9,029 nucleotides of DNA from Syntrophales bacterium (GCA_025454095.1 JALOPC010000041.1:1-9029), one strand, 5' to 3'. Shown: positions 1-6,379, counted from the stretch's first letter. The notes: a model not told the origin generated them from the letters alone. Numbers and translations: made by a program.

Positions 1-167
1 GTGAAAATTTGCCCGGTCCGCCCTGCCGCGGGGGAAATAATTGCCCGAAGATCCGCGCTTCCCTTGCTGCCGGGCCGCGTGCCGCCGCGGCGAAAAGCCC
101 GCGATGCAGGCGACGTGCGAACGAAAACCATCAATGATATCAATGCATCCGCGTGCTCTGTCTTCCC
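1..167. other. Upstream region without a supported gene
   Basis: No open frame here looks like a real protein; those that are open run through into fliK in other frames and have no recognisable motif. A TGA at 2-4 could be the end of a gene lying to the left, but too little is visible to tell. The one notable stretch is AT-rich (about 121-148) inside otherwise GC-rich DNA. It contains ATCAATG twice, at 130-136 and 139-145, and the 8-base palindrome TGATATCA at 135-142. It lies about 55-80 bases before the sigma-54 promoter of fliK, a place where a bending protein such as IHF or an activator often binds. That role is only inferred. Confidence 0.4.
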
Positions 168-195
168 CGGACCCCGGACCCCGTAGCCCGGAGCC
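168..195 (-). repeat. Intergenic heptamer array (copy 1, minus orientation)
   Basis: Four consecutive 7-base units occur here: CGGACCC twice, then CGTAGCC and CGGAGCC. Read on the minus strand they fit the same GGGTMYC/GGGTCCG family found after fliQ and after fliR. The 7-base period is exact across the array although the units vary. It ends just before the sigma-54 promoter of fliK. The function is unknown. Confidence 0.6.
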
Positions 196-202
196 TCCCC
201 CG

Positions 203-218
203 TGGCACACGCGTTGCT
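203..218 (+). promoter_or_regulatory. Sigma-54 (-24/-12) promoter for fliK
   Basis: TGGCACACGCGTTGCT matches the sigma-54 consensus TGGCACG-N4-TTGCW at every consensus position except the G after TGGCAC. The GG (204-205) and GC (216-217) elements are exactly 12 bases apart. The expected start of transcription is near 229, giving a leader of about 24 bases that still holds the fliK ribosome binding site. Because transcription would begin there, an in-frame GTG at 202 cannot be the fliK start. Sigma-54 control of hook genes is well known in polarly flagellated proteobacteria. The match is seen in the sequence; its use is inferred. Confidence 0.75.
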
Positions 219-252
219 CAACGACATCGTCACAATCCCGAGAGGAGCGAAC

Positions 253-1641
253 ATGGATTCTTCAGGTGTGCAGATTCAGCTCGACCCCGTTGCCCCCCCG
301 GAAACGCCGAAAAGCCGGGAAAAAACGCCGAAAAGCCGGGAAACGGCGCCCGGCAGGAAACGCGACGAGCGGGACGACAGCCGGGATGCGTCGGTCGTGG
401 CGCTCACCGCATCGTTTGCCGAGATCCTCCAGTCGAAGAAATTGACCCACAAGGCGCACGCGGAGGTACAAACGAAGGGTGGATCCGCCGAGACGACGCG
501 GCAGAACGGCCGGTCGATGGAGGAGACGCTGCAGGCGGCGAAAAAACAGCCTGCAGCCGGGAAGCGGATATCCGCGGACGTGCAGGCCCGGGAGACCCTG
601 GATCATGCAAAGGATCTGGCCGGGCAGGCCGTAAAGGCAGCCAGGGCGAGCGGGTCCGGTGCGGCCGCTCAGGGTGTCGCGCTGCCCGTCGAGGCGGCGA
701 AAAAGGGCGATCTGACCCGGGCCGAGGAGGCCCTGCTCAGGGAATTGATCCTGAACAACGGGAGAGTGGCCGGCCAGAAGAGGGCGCCCCAGAGGACCGG
801 GTTTGTCCAGGGCGAGGCCCTGAACCGCGGCGAGGGGATCAACGCCGTCAAGTCGATGACGGCGAAGGAAGGGGAGGTGCTCAAGAATCTCTCGGGCGGC
901 GAAGCGGCTGCGGCCCCGCAGAAGCCCAGGAGCGCGAAGCCGGCGAAACCCCAGCAGGACTTCTTTGCCCCCGAGCCGTCCGTGTCGGAGGGCAAGGCAT
1001 CCCCTGCCGCCCCGTCCGTAGAAGCCATGAAGGACGCAGGGGCAGGCCAGGCCGAAACGCAGCAGGACAAGCCGGCTGAGGCCGGACCGGCGAAGAAGCT
1101 CTCGGCCTCGAAAGGGAGCGGGACGGAGAGCCGGGACCCGATCGCGGCCCCGGGAGAACGTTCCGCCTATGCGCTGGGAAAAGCGTCCGGAGGGCTTGCC
1201 GCCGCAAAACCGCAGGCCGTGATGAGCCAGGTGCTCGACGGCGCGGCCCAGATGCTCCGCGACGGCTCGGGGCGAGTCGTCCTGACCCTGCAGCCCCCGC
1301 GGCTCGGTACCCTGGATCTCGACGTCGTCGTCCAGGACAACCGCGTGAAGATGGTCATGCTGGCCGATAACCAGGAGGTCAAACAGCTTCTCCAGGCCGG
1401 CATGGACGATCTGCGAAACGCGCTGCAGGACAAGGGATTCGAGATCGACCGCATGGACGTTCTCGTCCAGAACCGCCCCGATCAGGGGGGCTCGGACTTC
1501 TGGCAGGAGGCGGGATTTGCCCGCGGGGATGCGAGCAAGGCGGAGCGGCAAAAAACGAAGCAGGACGAAGGGCCCGATGCCCGGGGAACCCCGATCCGGC
1601 ATGTCCGCACGGGGGACAGCGGCCTCAGCGTCTTTGCATGA
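253..1641 (+). CDS. fliK: Flagellar hook-length control protein FliK
   Basis: The product (462 residues) is an exported molecular ruler that measures the growing hook and then switches the export gate from hook to filament substrates. The start is ATG 253, chosen because a purine-rich site GAGAGGAG (241-247 region) lies just upstream and a sigma-54 promoter covers the alternative GTG at 202. Residues 1 to about 320 are Ala/Lys/Glu/Gly-rich, low in complexity and probably disordered, as is usual for FliK rulers. Residues about 325-410 are the conserved C-terminal hook domain (Flg_hook), with the motif LQPPRLGTLDLDV near 346-358 and a following helix-rich part that ends in GFEIDRMDVLV. Salmonella FliK is about 405 residues, so this one is somewhat longer. 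It is followed 29 bases later by flgD, which supports the assignment. The N-terminal part alone would not be recognisable. Confidence 0.9.
   Translation: MDSSGVQIQLDPVAPPETPKSREKTPKSRETAPGRKRDERDDSRDASVVALTASFAEILQSKKLTHKAHAEVQTKGGSAETTRQNGRSMEETLQAAKKQPAAGKRISADVQARETLDHAKDLAGQAVKAARASGSGAAAQGVALPVEAAKKGDLTRAEEALLRELILNNGRVAGQKRAPQRTGFVQGEALNRGEGINAVKSMTAKEGEVLKNLSGGEAAAAPQKPRSAKPAKPQQDFFAPEPSVSEGKASPAAPSVEAMKDAGAGQAETQQDKPAEAGPAKKLSASKGSGTESRDPIAAPGERSAYALGKASGGLAAAKPQAVMSQVLDGAAQMLRDGSGRVVLTLQPPRLGTLDLDVVVQDNRVKMVMLADNQEVKQLLQAGMDDLRNALQDKGFEIDRMDVLVQNRPDQGGSDFWQEAGFARGDASKAERQKTKQDEGPDARGTPIRHVRTGDSGLSVFA
302..341 (+). repeat. fliK: Tandem 21-base repeat inside fliK
   Basis: A 19-base unit, AAACGCCGAAAAGCCGGGA, occurs at 302-320 and again, identical, at 323-341, giving a 21-base period that keeps the reading frame. 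It encodes two copies of TPKSRE (residues about 18-30) in the disordered N-terminal part of FliK. The identity at base level suggests a recent duplication. Copy number could change by slippage without breaking the frame. Confidence 0.85.
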
Positions 1642-1670
1642 CGGGAAGCGAAACCGGGAGGAGATGAACC

Positions 1671-2330
1671 ATGAGTTACACGAGCACGGTACAATCAGCC
1701 GCCAGCTCCACGACGGCGGCCGCGACGAGCGGCACGAAAGGTGTCCTGGGCAAAGACGAGTTTCTGAAGATGCTCATTGCCCAGCTCAAGAACCAGGACC
1801 CGCTCAACCCGCTGGACGGCACGGCCTTCACGGCGCAGCTGGCCCAGTTCTCGAGCCTGGAACAGCTCCAGAACATCAACACCCAGCTCACCGCCTTCAC
1901 CAAGCAGCAGCAGGCGCTGGGCAACACGCAGGCGGTGAACCTCATCGGCAGGGAGGTCCTGGCAAAGGGGAACACGGTCCATGCCGAAGGAACCCCCGTT
2001 TCGCTGAGTTATCAGCTCCAGAGCGATGCCGCGGAGGGCCTCGTCCGCATCTACGACGCCAACGGTGCGCTTGCCGATGCCCTGACCTTCCGGAACCAGA
2101 GACAGGGCCTCAACACCCTGACGTGGAGCCCGCCGAGCTCGCTTGCGGGCGACTGCACCTTCGAGGTGAGCGCCGTTGACGGCAGCGGCAAATCCGTGGG
2201 CGTCGACGCGATGGTCCAGGGAGAGGTGACGGCGGTGAACTACCGTGACGGCGTGACCTATCTCAGTGTGGGCGGCAGGGAGATTGCCTACGGCGACGTC
2301 GTCTCCGTGAAAAAGACCAGTTCGAATTAA
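1671..2330 (+). CDS. flgD: Flagellar hook assembly scaffold (hook cap) FlgD
   Basis: FlgD (219 residues) is exported and forms the temporary cap under which FlgE subunits are added to the hook. The start ATG follows a strong ribosome binding site GGGAGGAG at 1656-1663. Residues 25-70 carry the FlgD family hallmark: GKDEFLKMLIAQL followed by KNQDPLNPLDG and then a Q/L-rich segment ending in LEQLQNIN. Residues about 100-150 (SLSYQL to NTLTW) look like the Ig-like FlgD domain, and the last 60 residues (VGVDAMVQGEVTAV, then YGDVVSVKK) fit the tudor-like end. The N-terminal 24 residues are Ser/Thr/Ala-rich, typical of an export signal with no cleaved peptide. The length is close to the 231 residues of the enteric protein. 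The gene sits between fliK and flgE, 38 bases before flgE. Confidence 0.95.
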   Translation: MSYTSTVQSAASSTTAAATSGTKGVLGKDEFLKMLIAQLKNQDPLNPLDGTAFTAQLAQFSSLEQLQNINTQLTAFTKQQQALGNTQAVNLIGREVLAKGNTVHAEGTPVSLSYQLQSDAAEGLVRIYDANGALADALTFRNQRQGLNTLTWSPPSSLAGDCTFEVSAVDGSGKSVGVDAMVQGEVTAVNYRDGVTYLSVGGREIAYGDVVSVKKTSSN

Positions 2331-2368
2331 CACCGGGAACAAGACCGGGAAAACAGGAGGATCGTGAG

Positions 2369-3892
2369 ATGGGAAGCGCACTATGGATTGCCATTTCGGG
2401 GCTCAATGCCAGCTCCAAGCAGATGGACGTCATCGGGAACAACATCGCCAATGCCAACACGACGGGATTCAAGTCCGGCAAGATGTACTTCGCCAACGTG
2501 TTGAGCCAGAGCCTCTCCGGCGGCTCTGCAGGATCCATGCAGATCGGCCAGGGGGTCACGGTGGCCGATGTGGCCACCCAGTTCAGCCAGGGGTCCCTCG
2601 AGTCCACCTCCAGTTCCCTCGATCTGGCGATTGACGGCGGCGGCTTCTTCATCGTCGAGGATGCCGACGGCTCGCAGTGTTACACCCGGGCCGGCGCCTT
2701 CCACATCGACGGCGAGGGCTACCTCGTCGATATCAACGACTTCCGCGTGCAGGGCTACGCACCGGCCTCGCCGGCCCTCGGCGACATCAACACGAGAAAC
2801 GCGCAGTCGGCCCCCGTCGCCACCACGTCCTTCTCGGTGGGGCTCAACCTCGATGCGCGGACCGCCACGGGCAGCACGTTCTATTCCTCGCAGACCGTCT
2901 ATGACTCTCTCGGGGCGGCCCACACGCTTGCCACGACGTATACGAAGACGGAAGGGGACGGCGAATGGGGCATGAGCATCACCCTGGACGGCAATGCCGC
3001 CGACACCCAGAATTACACGGGCTTGACCTTCGACGGGGAGGGCAACCTCGAGCATGTCTACAGCTCGGCCATGGGCACCCCAACCGGCTCGGGGAGCGGT
3101 ACGGCCACGTCGACTCTGGCAGACGGCCATGACGGGCAGATCTACCAGGCGGGCAACCTCGTTCTGCGGCGGGACGGCGTCGATGTCTGGTCCGTCCATT
3201 CCACCTCCGACTACGAGAACGCGACCATCACGAGTTACGGCACCCTCGGCAGCGACGACACCCTGGCCATCGACCTCGACGGTGCCGGCGGTGCGGACAT
3301 CACCGTGACCCTCGGCGGAACCTGGGCTGCCAACGACACCCTCACCATCCCGTTCACGTCGACGGAGGTGGACCCCGCCGATATCAACGTTTCGTTCAGC
3401 GGCCTCGCCAACGGCGCCACGATCGGGGCATCGGGAATGCTGTCGTGGGATCTGACCTCGGCCGACGCCGAGACGATCAGCGGGTATGCCTCCACCTCGA
3501 CGGTGAAGGCCCTCGTCAATGACGGGTACCCCTCCGGCGTGCTCAAGAGCCTTGCCATCGAGAAAGACGGCACCATTACCGGTTACTTCACCAACGGCCA
3601 GACGGCTTCGCTGGGGCAACTGGCACTGGCCGACTTCCCCAATCCCTGGGGCCTCCAGAAGATGGGCTCGAACCTTTTCAGCTCCACCCTGACCTCCGGT
3701 CAGGCCATCGTGAACACGCCGGGCGCGGGCGGCCTCGGCGAAGTGTCCTCCAACTCGCTGGAAATGGCCAATACGGACATCGGAACGGAGTTCATCAACA
3801 TGATCACGGCCCAGAGAGCCTATCAGGCCAACGCCAAGGTCATCACGACGACGGACGACATGATGACGGCGCTGATGAACATCAAGCGGTAA
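2369..3892 (+). CDS. flgE: Flagellar hook protein FlgE
   Basis: FlgE (507 residues) is the structural subunit of the hook, the flexible joint between rod and filament. The start follows CAGGAGG at 2354-2360. Residues 1-35 are the rod/hook N-terminal motif (ALWIAISGLNASSKQMDVIG, then NNIANANTTGFKSG). Residues about 90-130 hold the conserved IDGGGFF, YTRAGAFHIDGEGYLVD segment. The C-terminal 45 residues (NSLEMANTDIGTEFINMIT and QRAYQANAKVI) are the matching coiled-coil end of the axial protein family. The middle, about residues 150-440, is a variable, Thr/Gly/Asp-rich surface domain. It makes the protein longer than the 403-residue Salmonella FlgE, as in many environmental bacteria. No signal peptide is present, as expected for type III export. 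There is a single cysteine in the YTRAG region (residue 104). Confidence 0.96.
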   Translation: MGSALWIAISGLNASSKQMDVIGNNIANANTTGFKSGKMYFANVLSQSLSGGSAGSMQIGQGVTVADVATQFSQGSLESTSSSLDLAIDGGGFFIVEDADGSQCYTRAGAFHIDGEGYLVDINDFRVQGYAPASPALGDINTRNAQSAPVATTSFSVGLNLDARTATGSTFYSSQTVYDSLGAAHTLATTYTKTEGDGEWGMSITLDGNAADTQNYTGLTFDGEGNLEHVYSSAMGTPTGSGSGTATSTLADGHDGQIYQAGNLVLRRDGVDVWSVHSTSDYENATITSYGTLGSDDTLAIDLDGAGGADITVTLGGTWAANDTLTIPFTSTEVDPADINVSFSGLANGATIGASGMLSWDLTSADAETISGYASTSTVKALVNDGYPSGVLKSLAIEKDGTITGYFTNGQTASLGQLALADFPNPWGLQKMGSNLFSSTLTSGQAIVNTPGAGGLGEVSSNSLEMANTDIGTEFINMITAQRAYQANAKVITTTDDMMTALMNIKR

Positions 3893-3908
3893 CCCGGCGG
3901 GCCGGGTT
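3891..3908 (+). promoter_or_regulatory. Hairpin at the flgE stop codon
   Basis: AACCCGGC (3891-3898) and GCCGGGTT (3901-3908) are perfect inverted copies with a 2-base loop. No T-run follows, so this is not a standard intrinsic terminator. AACCCGGC appears again at 3943-3950 and could pair with 3901-3908 instead, so two exclusive hairpins are possible. It may protect the 3' end of the fliK-flgD-flgE message or help end transcription with Rho. That use is inferred. Confidence 0.45.
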
Positions 3909-3965
3909 GACCCTGGACAGCGGTAGGCCGCTCGAAGGGAGAAACCCGGCCCCTTGTTCCGTACC

Positions 3966-3979
3966 GTCAATTTGTTGAC
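3966..3979. promoter_or_regulatory. FleQ-type activator box (candidate enhancer)
   Basis: GTCAATTTGTTGAC is a dyad with perfect 5-base arms (GTCAA/TTGAC) and a 4-base centre. It fits the GTCA-N6-TGAC pattern with AT-rich centre known for FleQ of Pseudomonas, a sigma-54 activator of flagellar genes. It lies about 136 bases before the -24 element of the sigma-54 promoter at 4115, the distance expected for an enhancer site. The dyad is seen directly; which protein binds it is inferred. Confidence 0.5.
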
Positions 3980-4114
3980 CTGCCGGGGCGCTCCCTGCCG
4001 CTGCCGGGACCCTCTTTCCCGCCGCTTCGGAAGACCCTTACGCCGCAACGGCCCACACCCCCCTGCCGGCGGCCCCTGCGCGCCGGAATCACTTGAAAAT
4101 TCTGCCCTTTCGAT
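3980..4114. other. Non-coding part of the flgE-fliL gap
   Basis: The whole gap between flgE and fliL is 417 bases and holds no supported gene. Open frames starting at 3954 and 4093 lack a ribosome binding site and any family motif. The first part is very GC-rich. The last 30 bases before the promoter (from about 4088) become AT-rich, as often seen next to a sigma-54 promoter. Genes found here in some relatives (flbD, motA, motB) are absent. Confidence 0.5.
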
Positions 4115-4130
4115 TGGTATGGAATTTGCT
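4115..4130 (+). promoter_or_regulatory. Sigma-54 (-24/-12) promoter for fliL-fliR
   Basis: TGGTATGGAATTTGCT has TGG at 4115-4117 and TTGCT at 4126-4130, with the GG and GC elements 12 bases apart as sigma-54 requires. Compared with TGGCACG-N4-TTGCW, only two positions of the -24 box differ. Transcription would start near 4141, leaving a leader of about 170 bases before fliL. The candidate activator box upstream and the AT-rich surroundings support it. Confidence 0.7.
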
Positions 4131-4140
4131 CCTACCTCTC

Positions 4141-4309
4141 TGTGCACCTGCGGAGCCCCCGCGGTCCGCCCCGGGACTCTGTCCCATGGGCCTGTACGGG
4201 GACGGAGGCGCTGACCGGACACCCGGGCCGAGAACGCGGGACCCGGCCGGCGGGGCGCCTGCGCGGTGCGTTCCGACAATGCAACAAAGAAGGAGTGAAC
4301 CAGGGAGCC
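4141..4309 (+). other. GC-rich leader of the fliL-fliR unit
   Basis: If the promoter at 4115 is used, this stretch is untranslated leader. It is GC-rich and should fold. One clear hairpin is GGGAC (4173-4177) with GTCCC (4181-4185) and a 3-base loop. It matches no riboswitch that I recognise. It ends in AAGGAG (4290-4295) and GGGAG (4303-4307), both near the fliL start. Confidence 0.4.
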
Positions 4310-4810
4310 ATGGCCAAGGAAGCTGAAAAAAACAAGCCGGAAGAGCAGGCTGCCGAGGGCGGCAAGGAGAAGAAAAAAGGCTCCATGCTCAAGTGGATCA
4401 TCATCGCGGTGGTCGTCCTGATGGTGCTGGGCGGCGGCGGTGCCGGGGCCTATTTCTTCCTGAACAAATCGGCCAGCAAGGAGGCGCAGGCACCTGCGAA
4501 GCCTCCCATCGGAGCCGTCTGGGCCCCCGATGTGTTCATCATCAACCTGGCCGATGCCGAGGCGGACCGCTATCTCAAGGTCGTCATGAACTTCGAGCTC
4601 TCCGACCCGCTGGCCGTGACCGAGCTCGAGCAGATGAAGCCCAAGGTGCGCGACATGGTCCTCGGCGTGCTCACCGTGAAAGGGTTCAAGGACCTGAACA
4701 ACTTCGAGGGTAAGCAGCGGCTCAAGGAAGAGATCGCCATGCGCCTCAACGGCCACCTCACGAAGGGCAAGGTGGTCCAGGTGTACTTCACGGATTTCGT
4801 CGTCCAGTAA
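4310..4810 (+). CDS. fliL: Flagellar basal body-associated protein FliL
   Basis: FliL (166 residues) is an inner-membrane protein that surrounds the stators and supports torque or motor stability. Start ATG 4310 is chosen because the frame before it, open back to 4142, reads as GC-rich leader. The binding site is AAGGAG at 4290-4295 (14 bases away) or GGGAG at 4303-4307 (2 bases away); neither spacing is ideal. Residues 1-27 are a charged Lys/Glu-rich cytoplasmic tail. Residues about 28-51 are a single membrane segment (KWIIIAVVVLMVLGG). Residues about 60-166 are the periplasmic FliL domain, with the strands FIINLAD and RYLKVVMNFEL and the typical end VVQVYFTDFVVQ. Its place directly before fliM is the usual one. 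It is the first gene of the second transcription unit proposed here. Confidence 0.94.
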   Translation: MAKEAEKNKPEEQAAEGGKEKKKGSMLKWIIIAVVVLMVLGGGGAGAYFFLNKSASKEAQAPAKPPIGAVWAPDVFIINLADAEADRYLKVVMNFELSDPLAVTELEQMKPKVRDMVLGVLTVKGFKDLNNFEGKQRLKEEIAMRLNGHLTKGKVVQVYFTDFVVQ

Positions 4811-4830
4811 GGGGCGCACGCCGGAGAAGA

Positions 4831-4877
4831 ACATCCCCCTGACGTCCAGCCCGTGCAAGGGGCAACGGGGGGGATGT
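4831..4877 (+). promoter_or_regulatory. Large inverted repeat between fliL and fliM
   Basis: ACATCCCCC (4831-4839) pairs perfectly with GGGGGATGT (4869-4877), a 9-base stem around a 29-base loop that has a smaller GCCC/GGGC hairpin inside. No T-run follows, so it is unlikely to end transcription on its own. It could be a stability or processing element that sets the relative levels of FliL and FliM. That role is inferred. Confidence 0.5.
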
Positions 4878-4884
4878 AGACGAA

Positions 4885-4911
4885 ACAAGACCGACAAGAC
4901 GGAACAGACCG
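4885..4911 (+). repeat. Nine-base tandem repeat before fliM
   Basis: Three 9-base units follow one another: ACAAGACCG, ACAAGACGG and AACAGACCG. They end 8 bases before the fliM start. The tract is A-, C- and G-rich with almost no T and little chance to fold, so it should leave the fliM start open. It may stand in for the missing ribosome binding site. The same 10-mer AACAAGACCG also occurs before flgE at 2338-2347. Confidence 0.6.
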
Positions 4912-4919
4912 AATCGACT

Positions 4920-5921
4920 ATGTCCAACATCCTATCCCAGGAAGAGGTAGACGTCCTCTTAAAAGGGCTCTCCGGCGGGGAAATCGACACGGACCGGGGC
5001 GAGCAGCACGAACCGGGCGATGTCATTGCCTACGACCTGACCAGCCAGGACCGGATCATCCGGGGCCGAATGCCCACCTTCGAGATGACGACGGAGAAGT
5101 TCGCCCGTCTCTTCCGGCTCAGCCTCTCGTCGCTGCTGCGGCGGGTCGTCGGGGTGAGCGCTCTTTCGGTGGAGATGATGAAGTTCGGCGAGTTCCTGAA
5201 GACGCTCCCGGTGCCGACCAGCCTGCACATTTTCCGCATGGACCCGCTGCGGGGCAGCGCGATCTTCGTCGTCGAGTCGAAGGTGATCTTCTCGCTGGTC
5301 GACATTCTCTTCGGCGGCTCCGGGCAGTCGAGCTTCAAGATCGAGGGCCGGGAGTTCACCGCCATCGAGAACCGCCTGATCAAGCGGGTCGTGCTCAACG
5401 CGCTGGTCGATTTCGAGAAGGCCTGGAAGACCATTGTCGACGTGAAGATCGCCCACCAGCGCTCGGAGATCAACCCCCAGTTTGCGCACATCGTCCCGCT
5501 GACGGACGTGGTCGTCGTGGTCCACTTCGAAATCGAGATGGAGTTCTCCTCGGGCATCGTGTCCATCTGCATCCCCTACTCGATGCTGGAGCCCGTGCGG
5601 GAGAAGCTGCAGGCGGGCTTCCAGAGCGACGCGCTGGAGGTGGATCGCGAGTGGGCCAACCGGTTCAAGGAAGGGCTCGTCGCGTCGAAGGTGGAACTCA
5701 TCGTGGAACTCGGGCGCACCGAAGTCAGCGCCAAGGATGTGGTCGGCCTCAAGAAAGGCGACGTCATCATGCTCGAGCGCTACCGCGTCGACCCCCTTGA
5801 CGTCTACGTGGAGGGCGTTCAGAAGATCCGCGCCTTCCCGGGCGTCTACAAGGGGAACACCGCAATCCAGGTTGCGGGAATGATTCAGGGAAAAGAGGCT
5901 CGGTACTATGGAACAGAATGA
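4920..5921 (+). CDS. fliM: Flagellar motor switch protein FliM
   Basis: FliM (333 residues) forms the C-ring, binds phosphorylated CheY and passes the signal to FliG to reverse rotation. The start is fixed by the protein itself: residues 3-14 (NILSQEEVDVLL) are the conserved CheY-binding peptide, although no good ribosome binding site precedes ATG 4920. Residues about 45-230 are the middle domain that touches FliG, with the conserved GGSG loop at 132-135 (LFGGSGQ) and VHFEIEMEFSSGIVSICIPY. Residues about 255-325 are the SPOA domain (KVELIVELGRTEVSAKDVVG) that binds FliN. The length matches the 334 residues of enteric FliM. Its last 14 bases overlap the start of fliN, so the two are probably translationally coupled. 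Confidence 0.97.
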   Translation: MSNILSQEEVDVLLKGLSGGEIDTDRGEQHEPGDVIAYDLTSQDRIIRGRMPTFEMTTEKFARLFRLSLSSLLRRVVGVSALSVEMMKFGEFLKTLPVPTSLHIFRMDPLRGSAIFVVESKVIFSLVDILFGGSGQSSFKIEGREFTAIENRLIKRVVLNALVDFEKAWKTIVDVKIAHQRSEINPQFAHIVPLTDVVVVVHFEIEMEFSSGIVSICIPYSMLEPVREKLQAGFQSDALEVDREWANRFKEGLVASKVELIVELGRTEVSAKDVVGLKKGDVIMLERYRVDPLDVYVEGVQKIRAFPGVYKGNTAIQVAGMIQGKEARYYGTE

Positions 5922-6363
5922 AGTGGACAGCTTGATGCAGGAGATCAACAAGGAGACCGGCGGCGCCCCGCCCGGGCAGGACGGGGACATCGGCTGGGAC
6001 GACGTCAAGGACGAGCTGGAGAAGTCCAGGCAGGCCGCCCCGGGTGCGGAAGTCAGCGAGCCCGATTTCAACGAGCTGCAGAAAACGCCGGCCGGCAAGG
6101 GGGGCTTCGATCTCGATTTCATCCTCGACATCCCGCTGACGCTCACCGTGGAACTGGGCCGCTGCCGGATGCTGATCAACGAGCTGCTGCAGCTCGGCCA
6201 GGGCTCCGTCGTGGAGCTGCAGAAGATCGCCGGCGAACCCATGGACGTCTACGTGAACCAGCGCCTGATCGCGCGCGGGGAGGTCGTCGTCATCAACGAA
6301 AAATTCGGCGTCCGCCTGACGGATATCATCTCCCCCGCGGAACGCATCCTCAAGCTTCGTTGA
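5908..6363 (+). CDS. fliN: Flagellar motor switch protein FliN
   Basis: FliN (151 residues) forms the lower C-ring with FliM and helps dock the export ATPase complex through FliH. The start ATG lies inside the end of fliM with a binding site AGAGG at 5894-5898. Residues about 71-142 are the SPOA domain, very close to other FliN proteins: DIPLTLTVELGR, ELLQLGQGSVVEL, AGEPMDVYVN, and the end VRLTDIISPAERI. The first 66 residues are an acidic, flexible linker with WDD at 30-32. Residues 2-13 (EQNEVDSLMQEI) resemble the CheY-binding peptide of FliM (SQEEVDVLLKGL), which enteric FliN lacks but FliY-type proteins have. It is shorter than FliY and has no phosphatase-like middle domain, so FliN is the better name. 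Confidence 0.95.
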   Translation: MEQNEVDSLMQEINKETGGAPPGQDGDIGWDDVKDELEKSRQAAPGAEVSEPDFNELQKTPAGKGGFDLDFILDIPLTLTVELGRCRMLINELLQLGQGSVVELQKIAGEPMDVYVNQRLIARGEVVVINEKFGVRLTDIISPAERILKLR

Positions 6364-6379
6364 AAGGGGCGCGGACGGC

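Noticed and set aside
202..252. N-terminal extension of FliK from GTG 202
   Set aside because: The codons overlap the sigma-54 promoter and precede the expected transcript start; ATG 253 has a good ribosome binding site.
847..860. Second GTCA-N6-TGAC match, inside fliK
   Set aside because: It lies in coding DNA, has no AT-rich centre and no nearby promoter; one such match in 9 kb is plausible by chance.
262..1602. Minus-strand open frame of 446 codons opposite fliK
   Set aside because: Arg/Gly/Leu-rich translation without motifs, a shadow of the fliK codon bias.
3954..4214. Open frame of 86 codons in the flgE-fliL gap
   Set aside because: TTG start, no ribosome binding site, Pro/Arg/Cys-rich composition, and it crosses the activator box and promoter.
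4093..4326. Small open frame in the fliL leader (including ATG 4186)
   Set aside because: No ribosome binding site, no family motif, and it runs into the start of fliL in another frame.
2381..5026. Minus-strand open frame of 881 codons spanning flgE to fliM
   Set aside because: It is antisense to three certain genes and crosses the regulatory gap. It has no recognisable domain; long antisense frames are common in GC-rich DNA.
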